From: Lichtheimia corymbifera B2541
Lineage: Eukaryota > Mucoromycota > Mucoromycetes > Mucorales > Lichtheimiaceae
DNA length: 64,000 nucleotides
Reading direction: 5' to 3'
Assembly (NCBI GenBank): GCA_000697475.1
Contig: JNEU01000695.1
Coordinates: forward strand, 1-64,000
The position numbers and the translations under genes were made by a program. The notes beneath the pieces were generated by a model. It was not told where the DNA came from. It did not search any database and saw only the letters and a program-made list of their open reading frames with translations. Below are positions 43,804-54,582 of the stretch, one piece after another. Numbering within the stretch: position 1 is the stretch's first letter; each line of letters starts with the position of its first letter.

Positions 43804-45691
43804 TCAAGAGAATGATGATTGATCGAGATGATGAGGGTGATGATGATGATGATGATGTTCCAGACGACCTGCAAAGCTGTCAAGAGGAGGTGGTGCCTGA
43901 CGTATACCCTAAATACGTATATCAGTATCACAAGCGTCTATTATATAAAAGGTGCACTTACCATCATGCCATTAGGCTTGGTATTGATCGAGAGACGAAT
44001 GCCACTGCTGACTGAATTGCTTAGCATGGTACCATATAACTCTTGTACTGCTCGATTAGCACATGCAGAATCATTGAATTCCACAAGGCACACTGGGCTT
44101 CCTGGTCTTGGCACCGGGCGGAACAAAAGGCGTTGATAACCGATGCATTGAGAGAATAGAGCTATCACCTCTTCTTCATTGGCATTGTGGGGAAGGTTGT
44201 GGACATTGACAATGGTTGTTGCTGGGTTGCCGTTGTTGATGCTGCTGCTACTGTTGCTACCTGCTGCGGCAAAGCTGAGAAATCCAGTAGGAGAGCTGAC
44301 ACCGGGTGATGGTAATCCTCCATTGTTGGTTGTTGTTGTGGTGTTGGCATTATTGACAGAGGACGATGATGGGTTGGTGTTGATTGTCAATCCAGCTAAT
44401 CGTGAGTTCAAAGCACTTGCCAATCCTCCTCCTCCTCCTTGTTGCTTATATTCTTCATGATCTGACAACTCTGCTTGTGATAGTAACTGTGATGGCAATT
44501 GCAATGGATACATTTCTTCATGTACGCTGTTGAGTACACTGGTGGGTGGTGATGAAAAAGGAGAAGAAAATGCGGTTGTCTGTAAAGTTGCTGTAGGAGA
44601 AAGAAGACTTGTGCTTGAATGATACAAGTTGCGATCATTGTCAGTGTTGTTGTTGTTGCTGGAGAATCGGTTCATTGATAAACGTGATGTTGAATGCGAT
44701 GATGACATGCTACGATGATTGAAGATATCACCCATAGAGGCTGAACGGGCATCGAAACCATCCCTTGTTCCTGCTCCTGCTCCTCCTCGTTCTCCTGCAG
44801 CCATAGCCGCTGCCGCTGCTGCTGCTGCTGCACGAGAAGCAAACACTGAATCGTTAAATGTTGATGTAATGGGTGTGTCTCCAGGTGAAAACAGATCAGG
44901 GTACAACTCGGGATAAGATAATTCGCTGGGTGGATGAAGCTCATTAGGCAATGCTGCTGGCACTGAATGGAAAGCTTCATAGGCTGATTGACCTGGACTA
45001 AGCGAGAAGCGCTTTGGCATTCCTCCATGTTGCTGTTGTTGTTGCTGCTGCTGCTGTGTACTCGTGAGTGGATGAGATGTAGTGGACATTGGATGCTGTG
45101 CAGGAAGCTGCTGCTGTTGTTGTTGTTGATCACCCGTGGATAGACCTCGTTTTGTATGCAAGTTCTTTTTCGCCATCTCGGCTTTCAAGACTGATCCTTT
45201 TTCTGCATCCACTCTTCTACCACTAAGAATATCCTTGGCCTCCAATGCTTCATAACGAGTACGGAACTTTGCAAATCCAATCTATTATGATACAGATGCA
45301 AGCTTAATAAATGTGGCATGATCACCATCACCACCACCTCCTTGTTACTTACGATTTGCTTTCTGTTGTTGTTGTTGCTACTGCCATTGCCATTACTGTT
45401 GATATCTTCTTCTTGTTCCTTGGATGGGATTTTAAGCGTTGCAGCCTCAAATCCAGGCGAAAAGATAAACATGTTTTGAAACTCGCGTTCTTGCATATCG
45501 TCTGGAAAGCCCACAACAAAGATAGTCGATATCTCTTCACCCGAAGCAGTAGTACTGGTTCCATTCAGGTTGGCAGAAGACGATGCTGTCGGAATACCAC
45601 CCGTTGCCATGGAGTTTCCAGTCATCAGAACATTGTAAATGCCATTGGGTGCAGTAGGTTGTGGTGGAGCGCTACCACCAACAGAAGGCAT
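43804..45691 (-). CDS. Whi3-like RNA-binding protein (two RRM parts, polyQ)
   Basis: Three exons encode about 585 residues. The start used is the ATG at 45691 (MPSVGGSAPP). The frame is open upstream, so an additional 5' exon is possible. RRM1 spans exons 1-2: ISTIFVVGFPDDMQEREFQN, then KQIIGFAKFRTRYEALEAKD and VDAEKGSVLKAEMAKKNLH, which is the Whi3 signature. A long Gln/Ser/Asn-rich low-complexity middle contains several polyQ and an Ala run. RRM2 reads TIVNVHNLPHNANEEEVIAL ... VCLVEFNDSACANRAVQELY. The last exon begins GIRQAPPPLD and contains a seven-His run. Whi3 proteins bind cyclin and other mRNAs and phase-separate via polyQ; that role is inferred here. Confidence 0.88.
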
Positions 45692-46811
45692 ATTGAACAG
45701 TGGTAACGAGTCGTCGTAGACGAGACTGGAATAGGTGGAAAGGTTGCAATGGGCGAGATGCGCGTGGGATGAGTGTTCCTGAGTCTGTGGGTGGTGTGCG
45801 TAAGTGTGAAAAAACGCGGGGGTGAGAAGAAGAAGCAAAGGAAGGATGAATACCACCACCAAAATTTGACTGCCATCACACACACAAAACCCGGCTCCTG
45901 CTGCTGCTACTGCTGCCATCACCCAAATACATCCCCCATCTATCTGGATTGTATGTATTATTATATTAAACGTATGGTGGTTGATTTTATCTCCCCGCTC
46001 ATACAATGATTAATGCAGCAGCAATCATCACCTCCCAAAACATCAGCCCATGACTTTACATTCCTCATATTGAATTATACTAGCTGATCTTGCCTTTCAT
46101 GGCTACTACCTTTTTCAACAAAAGGCACGTCCCCACTGTATGTGTAACGATTCTTCATCATCACCATCCTATAAACTTTGGCCATTCTTTATGATCCATC
46201 ACCCAAAATATGATCCAATCACCACACATGTCATCTTTTGTTTAATTCATAACCATAACTCTTTTTCTCTCTTTCTCTCTCGTAAATGAATATATTGAGA
46301 TTGTGCATAAACTGGGGTTGATGATGATGATAACACGCATCGTTTCCAACCCACCACCATGTCCGCTGTCGGGAAACACAATTGGTACGTGTAACCTAGT
46401 TGCATTGCAGAGCCTCCTCTTGTACTACATACCACCACCACCATCACAACCACCAACCAACCATCCTCATCATCTCCATTCAAATGGATGGATGATCCTT
46501 GTTACAGGACAAATTAATTGGAGGAATGCATGATCCAGGGTGTGTACTCTGTCTCTCCCCCAATCGATAGGATGAGCTCATAACTTCCATATATAGTAAA
46601 ATGGCAATGGGAACGGGAAGCGCGCAAAAAAGTAATACACCTGGATTTGAGAGAATGTAGCAAACAAAGAAATCATCAACGACGGCGCGAAAAATGATCG
46701 AGACAAACACACACTCATACATACATCTCAAACTATATAACAACAAACTTGGAATGAATTTTCCTTTCCTTTCATTTTTATATCCTCTTTTTTTTTCTTC
46801 GTGCACTTCCA
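45692..46811. promoter_or_regulatory. divergent promoter region, Whi3-like / ankyrin gene
   Basis: 1.1 kb between divergent genes. It may hold a 5' non-coding exon of the Whi3-like gene (open frame up to about 45790, preceded by an AG). Otherwise low complexity with CA/CT tracts. Confidence 0.4.
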
Positions 46812-48332
46812 ATGCATACCATAGCCTATCCAAAAGCCATTGTACCCCGATACACCCACGGTGATGAGGTAAATGAAAAAGTCAACAACAACCTCCATTC
46901 ATCATGACGACTGATTTCTCTTGGTGGCCAAGGAAGCTGCATTTGTGGATGTTGAATTAAATGACAAGTCGCAACAACAACAAGGATTAAACATTGCAAC
47001 GGATGACTTGAGAAAGTTCATTGGATATGGTAAGCCTCTTAGGAAGTTTTTTATATTTTAGCTAATCATAACAACAAACAAGGTGGGGATTATAGTGGTC
47101 GTCCTATGCGATTATCAAGGCTTGACACATGTACCAGTGGTGGTGGTGGTAGTAGTTGTCTTAAACAACAAGATGTCTACGAGGATGATGACGACGACGA
47201 GGAGGATGGCTATGACGATGCCGTGATTCTCAAAGTACCTGAAGGACCTACGATTTGGGAAGCAACCAAGGAAGGTGATGTGTCCTTGGTGGTACGTGCA
47301 CTTGAAATGGCAGGCGATAATGCAAACACACTTGTCAATACGCGTGATCCTGATACACAATCGACCTTGCTGTATCTAGCAGTGACGCATAATAAGGACC
47401 CAGTGCCCTTACTCAAAGCGCTCTTAGCTTATGGTGCGGATCCTACGTTACCCAATGTGTATAGTGTGCAAGCCATCCATGCGTTAGCAGTCCATTGTTG
47501 CCATCGTTCGATTTTGGAAGCTTTGCAGCTGTTGCTTGATAATGAAGCCGATGTCAATGCACGTGACGGAGATGACTGGACACCCTTACACTATGTGGCA
47601 CGCTTTGTGCGCGATGAGCCTACTCTATTGCCAGCATTGCGACTTTTGGTGCAACGTGGCGCCCACGTCAATGCAACCGATGCCAGCCAGAAATCACCCT
47701 TGTTTGCCCTTGTAGCCAATGGCGACCATGCAGCGTCTCTTGATTGGCTTGTACACAGAGCAGGTGCCAACATTGGATTACAAGCCCAGTTTTTGGATCC
47801 TCGAGCACGAAGCACGTTTTTGGGTACGGCTGTTCTTCAAGCAGCTAAATATGCTCGTGTGAGATGCTTGCAAGTCCTTGCACGTGCACACATGACCCAT
47901 CTCAAAGAAAGCGTATCACGTACAGAATGTGAACAAGCCGTACAATGGATCTTGGATAACAAACGTTGCCATGAAGCTACCAGGGATGAAATGATTCAAG
48001 CTGTATTTTCTATACGACGTCGACTTGAAGAGGATCCTGATTCGGCTGTTGCCATTGAACGTCGTCGTACGAGTGTTTACGTTCCATCCAAAAGACAATC
48101 TTTGCTCAGCAGCCTGCGTCGTAGTAGTACGATGACTGGCAGTAGTAGCAGTAATATTAATAATAGTAGTAGTAGAGGCATTAGTAATCTTAGTTATAGT
48201 AGTAATTATGACCAGCAACAGCAGCAGCAGCAGCAGCAACAACAATACGTACAACGTACACCCAGTCTTTTAAGGCGGATGAGCCACATTTTGTCAAGGC
48301 AACGCACAACCACACTTGATAGTATTGCGTAA
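46812..48332 (+). CDS. ankyrin-repeat protein
   Basis: Three exons (46812-46868, 46933-47029, 47083-48332) join in frame to 467 codons. The short exons 1-2 give MHTIAYPKAIVPRYTHGDE and a segment ending DLRKFIGYG. The main exon has an acidic run (EDDDDDEEDG), then about five ankyrin-like repeats with clear cores: LLYLAVTHNKDPVPLLKALL, ALLAYGADPTLPNV, NARDGDDWTPLHYVARF, and VQRGAHVNATDASQKSPLFA. A helical region and a Ser/Asn/Gln-rich tail with an 11-Gln run follow. Ankyrin repeats mediate protein binding; no enzymatic domain is attached, so the specific role is unknown. Confidence 0.85.
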
Positions 48333-48457
48333 CTCACACGTCAATTAAAAAAAGACATTTCCTAATTGCATGAATTCTACGGGGTTTTCGATTGTATTCT
48401 TGTGTCACATTCTCAACTTTGTCTTTTTTACTGCATTGACGACGACGACGAGGAGAC

Positions 48458-48943
48458 ATGTATCAAAGTCCACCCAAAAGCCCAAGTCCAACGACCAAAG
48501 AAGCTTTATCACCTCTCGAGCGCAAGACACGAGCCATTACACCCCCCTTGGATGAGATGACGATTCCTTCATGTGCCAATGACGGGAACGCCATGATGTT
48601 TGACGACATTAGCGAGCAGCCCATTCCCTATGTTTATCTCCTCAACCTCTTCATGGCTCCCGATATGCGATCCTATCTTGCCCATACACAATTTACTGAA
48701 GATGTCTATGCATTACCCATCCATTTGCAACGTCTCATAAGTGAAGCCAAGGAAGAAGTCGTCATCTCCCGTACCAACACCACCAACACACAACAACATC
48801 AAGATGATCGAGCTACTCGTCGTTTACAACGTCTCAAGGATTATATATGGTCAAGATCGGGTCACGATGTATCGTACATGTTAGAATCTCTTACTGAATT
48901 GATCAAAGATGAAGATGAATTGGAAACTATTATTCAGGAATAA
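48458..48943 (+). CDS. small orphan protein, unknown function
   Basis: A single-exon ATG frame of 161 codons. The N-terminus is rich in SP/TP motifs (PPKSPSPTT, ALSPLE). The middle contains a helical stretch (YVYLLNLFMAPDMRSYLAHT) and the end is charged and helical. No domain recognised. It ends only 8 bp from the convergent OS-9 stop, and its codon use and tidy start support a real gene. Confidence 0.6.
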   Translation: MYQSPPKSPSPTTKEALSPLERKTRAITPPLDEMTIPSCANDGNAMMFDDISEQPIPYVYLLNLFMAPDMRSYLAHTQFTEDVYALPIHLQRLISEAKEEVVISRTNTTNTQQHQDDRATRRLQRLKDYIWSRSGHDVSYMLESLTELIKDEDELETIIQE

Positions 48944-48951
48944 TAAAAAAA

Positions 48952-50643
48952 TTACAAGTATCGCCTATCATAAGCTCTTCTATTTTGTTTTTGGGATCCT
49001 TCTTCATTATCCTTTTTCTCCTCTTGATCTCCTTCTTGTGGTTGTTGTTGTTGTTGATCAGCGAATAATTGATCCCATCCTCCATCTCCTGATGATGATA
49101 CAAGCTCGCCATTTTCATCAATATGGTATACCAAGAATTCAACTTGTCCATCATCACCAGCAACCACATCGCCTGCTCCCGCTGCTGCTCCACGCAATAA
49201 ATGTTCGAGTTGGGAAAGCGTCGTACCAGATCGATCATGGCGTTGCTGTTGTTGTATTTGTTGTCGTAATTCCTCAAGTTGTGCTTTGAGATCCGTTACT
49301 GCATCCAAAAGGGATTCTTTGCTCATGTCCAACTGTTGTTGTGGTGGTGATGCTTGATTTGATGTGGATGGATCCTGCCATGTCATCGTAGTCGTAGCAG
49401 TATCAGGTGTGGTCGTTGTAGCTTGTGAAACGTAATCTTCAGATACAGTTGATGATACATCTTCGGTTGATGTCTCCTCCATGGATGCTTTTGTTGTTGT
49501 TGTTGTTGTAGTATCCTCCAAAAGGTGATCAGGTACGATAGGATTGCATTCAATCTTATTGACGTCCGAATGGCTTGTAGATGCCAGCATCATCTCTTCA
49601 CATAAGCGTGGCGTGGTGATGGTCATTTGATATTGACACGTAGCTACTTCTTGAAACATGGATATCTGATCACTGGCTTGCATATCACAATGGAACTATC
49701 CTCCCTCATGTGAGTCCTTCCATTCCTTGTATACGTGATCTCCCTCTCTCTTTACCTGGATCTCAATCGAACGTGGTTTCCCTGTCAAATCACATTGTGT
49801 TCCACCGGTCCATTGTTGAACCAAGTAACGTTGATCCCCCACATGTCGTAAACTAGTGATAGGTTGTTGATGATGTTGATGTTGATGGGGTGATGCCAAA
49901 TCGGTCCTTTGTTGTTGTTGCTGTTGTTGCTGATGATGTATTGAAGAAGGGGAATAAAAGCCAAGATAAAAAGATGGACTGTTGGATGCAGCTGTAATTT
50001 GACGCTGATCACCTTGAAGTGCATTCCGATCGAGGTGAAATTGGCGAACATGTTTATCATGACAATACTCATAGGTCCAATAGCCCGGTGTCTAATGGAA
50101 ACGAGTCGTGTCAAAACGATCCTGCCTTCCAAAATAACACTACACCATCAACTTGCCTGATAATAAAGACAGTTTTGTTTGCTCAAGGGTTCCAATAGCT
50201 TCAATCCTCGTTCTATGCTGTCTTGTTCACTTGGCGTTGAGCTGCTCGTATCCTGACTTTGGTCACTGTTATCGTCGTCGACGTCGTCGGGAATCGTACA
50301 CTCGAAAGGCTGCCCATGGGCACTCATCATGACCACGCTGCGTTCATTCTTTTTGCTCATGCCAGGGTTGACATTTAAAAACTGCTGCCGTATCGATAAG
50401 GCACTACTGCTTCCATGCTGTTGTTTGTTGGCCAAAATGAGTATATACGCGTTCCTTAATGCAACCATGCTTCTTCTTTTTTACCTTGTCAAAGTTGTCG
50501 AGAATGTCAGATTCGGCAATTCTATTTTCTGTGAGGACAACACGGTATCGGGGATAAGAGGCGATGTCTTCATAAGCAAAAGACGATGCATAGAGTGGGA
50601 AAGGGAATAAGCCAGCTGCTATCAAAAGTGCCAACTGTCGCAT
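48952..50643 (-). CDS. OS-9/Yos9-type ER lectin
   Basis: A multi-exon gene of about 480 residues. ER lectins of this family recognise trimmed N-glycans on misfolded proteins and hand them to the Hrd1 ubiquitin ligase (ERAD). The start ATG at 50643 opens a signal peptide (MRQLALLIAAGLFPFPLYAS). The MRH domain is unmistakable after splicing: CLYYQ-TPGYWTYEYCHD, KHVRQFH, GGTQCDLTGKPRSIEIQ joined to FHCDMQASD, and CQYQMTITTPRLCEE. The C-terminal half is Thr- and Gln-rich with a short coiled coil (LKAQLEELRQQIQQQQ), and ends without an HDEL-type retention signal. The splice sites of the first intron (near 50490) are not fixed. Confidence 0.9.
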
Positions 50644-50776
50644 GGATTTCAAATAGAGAAAGAGTAAAAAGAAATGTAATGCGTTGGCACACGGACATCC
50701 AATTGCCCTATTCTCAAAATGGAAGAATGATATCCCGCTTCCTTTTTGCATGACAACGGCAGGTCTTTTTTTATTC

Positions 50777-52216
50777 TTACAAGTATCTAGGTGCAGTCAA
50801 ACCAGCTGCTGCTGATGCTGAGGATGAAGTACCAACATCAGGGGATGATGGTATCTTGCCATCATTACTATACGTGGTTGTTGGGGTGGTGACCTTGAGG
50901 AGACGGGGGATTTGTTCATTCTCAATCATGGTATCTACGGTCATGGATGATGATGATGGCTGTTGCTGTTGTTCCTGGATCGAATTATGACGACTTGGTA
51001 CGAGACGACAATAATAGTATTCATCATCTCCCTCATCATCCTTCTTCATATGACTTGTTGCTGGTGGTGTTGGTGACGAATATCCTTGCTTGTAAATACG
51101 CATCCATTCTGCTGTCAATGTATCCACCTTGTTTGGTTCCACTATCATATCATCCTTTTGTGTAAAGAGATCCAAAAGCCGTTCCTCTTCGGTATTCCAA
51201 TGCGGTGAACAAAGACGATACTCGACAAGAATATTGCTACCTGAACGTTCAATCATTCGTCCTCGTGTTACGCATTGATCAAAGTAGGGTCCATTGCATG
51301 TTGAGCATGTTTTGGCACTGGCAAGATACCGTACCAAAGGGCGTGGTAAATGATTGTATCCTTGTTGTTGAAACAAGCAACGACGCGCACATATTTCTTT
51401 GAGTGAGAGGGGACCATGGACAAGAGGATATTCAGCTATGGCAGGGAATCCACACGCCTGTGCTACCAATTTGCGTATCGATGGCATTTCCACCACTTGC
51501 ACAGGAATGGATGCCAGCTGAGGATTGTTATCCAGGTGAAGTGATACAAGCCGAGTGTGTGACAATTGAGCAGGCACCCTGGTCAATGCATTATGATGCG
51601 CAATCAATACCACCAATGACCGAGGCATGGTTTCGGGCAAGGCCGTCAATGCATTATGGCTCACATTCAATGCCTTGAGTCGTTCCAATTGTCCTAGCGT
51701 ATCTGGTAATCGCTGCAACTTGTTATGGGAAGCATTGAATAAACGTAATTGGACAAGTAATCCAAATTCATCAGGTAACGTGGTAATCTGATTATAGGAA
51801 CTTTGATGAAGTGTGAGAAAAAATGGGAAAACTCCTAATGTCCATGCTTGCATATCTTACATGTCGAGTTTCACCAGGTGCCTGAGATTACCAATGCTAG
51901 GCCCGATTTTGATAAGCGATCGTCCTGATAAATCCATACTCGATGAAGCCACCTTTCCTTGAGGCATTTGGGATACGATCACTTGAGTCCAATCATCATT
52001 CAAAGGAGGAGGATGTTGTTGTGCTGCATAATGTCGGGTATCTATATAGCTCAAGTCGCGCTCCAAATGGCGGTCTTCCAAGCGATAAAAGTCGGGGTGT
52101 TGTTCAAGAAGGACTGCGTTGTTTGAAGAACCAACTTGATGATGATGATGGGTGATATCGTCTGCTGTATATGCAAAAGGAGGGGTATCGTTGGGCGTGC
52201 TTACATGTTGGCCCAT
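50777..52216 (-). CDS. leucine-rich repeat protein with N-myristoylation signal
   Basis: Two exons (52216-51861, 51800-50777) join in frame to 459 codons. The start MGQHVSTP fits an N-myristoylation sequence, suggesting membrane attachment; upstream codons are open only from a TTG. About six LRRs of the short 23-residue type follow (LKALNVSHNALTALPETMPR; LVSLHLDNNPQLASIPVQV). After them comes a Cys-rich block (CARRCLF...CSTCNGPYFDQC...LCSPHW) that could bind zinc, and then a Ser-rich disordered tail. LRR proteins of this kind are common in fungi as adaptor proteins; the partner is unknown. Confidence 0.8.
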
Positions 52217-53199
52217 GATAGAAATAGTTAACAATGAACCTCATACATAGACACACAAAAGAAAGGTAAAGAAAAAAAAAAGAGAGAGACGTGCTACTTG
52301 ATGTTGAGCCCAAGTTTCGAACAGCGGCGGTGGTATATCCCTGCGGAGCTTTATTATTCAAAAAAAGATAAAAGGCGTGGAGCCATGAAAAAATTTCATG
52401 TTTTTCTTTATACCATAACCCTTCTTCTATCCTGTGGTCTTTTCGATTTAAAGAGATGAATTGTGCCCTTCGGGAAAAGTAGGGAATATAAACACTGCTT
52501 TATATGCTTTTACTTGTAACGATGATGCATATCCTTGTTCAAAAGTAACAAAAGCGATATTATCCTTTTTATACATACACACACGTATACCAAAAAGAAA
52601 ATGATAAAAAGACATACACACACACATTAGGCCCCTGATATGTCAGGTTACCGGAAAGATCTTTTTGCTCCCCCCTTGCAGAACGAGGTTGGTTTGGTTT
52701 AAACCAAATTCCCGGAAGGGCTTGGCCGAAGCGTCAAGTGCGTATAGCGATAATGTATCGTGTATCACAACATGACAACCCCTAAAAACTTTGTTTGTTT
52801 CGCCACATACATCATGCAATCTTTGCAGCTGTCCTCGGCGTGTCATATCCGAAACATCCATCATCACACAGCAAAGCAAGTATAGGTTACTAATTTTTAT
52901 CTTTTACTATTTACATTTGTCGCAAACAACTATACAAAGAAGTGTGATATATAATATACAGAAATCCCTCCTCTAGTGATAAGGTGGTGTGTGTGTGTTG
53001 CTTTTTCTTGGTCCTAGGATGATGCACAGCAATGTTTTTTCACCGAGAATAGCGTTGCAAAGTCCGAGATGAGAGTTTGTTGTGCGCGTGCGTTGTGTGT
53101 GTGTGATGGTAATAAGGAGAGAGAGAGAGAGAGGCGTTTACTAATTAGGGAGATATAAAAGAAGGGGGTGAAGGAAAGGTTACATTGTTGACTGCATGA
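52217..53199. other. intergenic, no gene seen
   Basis: AT-rich with CA/TG microsatellites near 52610-52630, 52985-53000 and 53095-53105, and an AG-rich run near 53117-53133. A frame at 52643-52879 (-) shows no support. Confidence 0.4.
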
Positions 53200-54582
53200 T
53201 TACGGCTCCCAGGAGACAGTATAAACTTGATCGTTGACGGTGACACGTTTGGGTAAAACGCAAGGTTCATAAGTAGAAAAAGGGCGTTCACCGGTATCGG
53301 CTGAGAGACGTTGTAATAGCAATGCGGTGCGAATAGTATCATTGAGATCATCACCCATGGGAAGAGATGAAGATACTTGTACAGCGAGTTCGGAAGGTGA
53401 TGGTGGTGCTACAGTGATATCACCGAGTGGGCGTAAGACAGGCAACAAGTGTTGATATGTTGTTGTTGTGGCTGCACGGATCGGCGGTAAACGTGGACCG
53501 GGAAGGTGGTGGTACGCGTGGTGCATGTATCCCTTATGTGCTTCAAGATGCGTGAAGGAGGGTGATGGCACAGGTGTTGGTGACCTTGAATCCCGATGCG
53601 ATGATGTTGTTGATGAAGAGGAAGAAGGTGTGGGTTGAGGTCCCATCATCATCATGTCATCATTCAAGAGTCGAGCTACTGACATGGTTGTACTGCTGGA
53701 TGTGCTGCTGACACTGCTACTTGTAGAAGCGGATCTCACAGTACGAGATGATCGACGTGGACGTGAAGTACAACTTGGACGACGTTGATAAGGCTCGGAT
53801 CGTGGTACTCGACGTGCAGAATTGGTAGAAGAGGGTACAGTAGCATGATGGGCTGTCGTTGATCTACGATGAGCCGCTGAACGTGATGGTGGTGCACTAC
53901 GAGGATCAAGCAAGAGACATCCATAATCTTCATGTGATGGTGGCAAACACTGACGTACAAAATCAGGTCCAAAGAGTGGGATCAGCTTTGTACGAATGCG
54001 ATAGGCTGTACGTAGACAAAGAATCTTTGCAAACTCGAAGGGCATCCTATAAACGACGACATCATGTTAACAACATGGCTCCTCTCATTTCAACCCTCTC
54101 TCTTTCTTTGTTTCTTACCATGTGCCTTGAATCTTGAGGAACCCACCACGGATCTTGGTCACTCCCAATTCCGGATTCGAATCGACCACTCGAACAATGT
54201 CGGCCTTGGAGTTCCCGAGACACTTCCAGATACCAGTGAAATGCACAAAGCCTGTCTCCCGATCCCACATAATAGGTTGATTTCCCACTGTATATTCATA
54301 GACTAATAAAAGGCATGTGAATACAATGAAAATGAACATGATGATGATGATGAGGGTTATTTTACCTGGAATATAACCACGTGGATCAAGCGATGTCGAG
54401 TATTTCGCACGAGTAATGTCAAACTCTTCACCTTTTACCTCATCCGCTTGAAGGATATATGGACGGAATGATGGGTTGTCAGCTTCACAAGCATAGCTGC
54501 TGGTATCCGATCGATGATCGGTATGTGGTTCCATGTCAATGTCTTCGGAAGGTGGTGGTGTATACATCATGGTTGCGTTCAT
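53200..54582 (-). CDS. APSES (KilA-N-like) DNA-binding protein, Xbp1/Bqt4-like
   Basis: Three exons give about 415 residues. The start is the ATG at 54582 (MNATMMYTPPPSED). The domain runs VYEYTVGNQPIMWDRETGFV, HFTGIWKCLGNSKADIVRVV, GVTKIRGGFLKIQGTW and MPFEFAKILCLRTAYRIRTK, ending LIPLFGPDFVRQCLPP. That last block and the IRGGFLKIQGTW form are typical of the Xbp1-type APSES group. Both introns interrupt the domain (in YIP-VYEY and QGT-WMPF) and restore frame exactly. The C-terminal half is Ser/Arg-rich, disordered, with no ankyrin repeats. Likely a nuclear transcription factor or repressor; target genes are unknown. Confidence 0.88.

Noticed and set aside
45311..45706. Long plus-strand frames opposite the Whi3-like gene
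   Set aside because: Antisense of Gln/Ser/Asn-rich coding sequence stays open by composition; no independent evidence.
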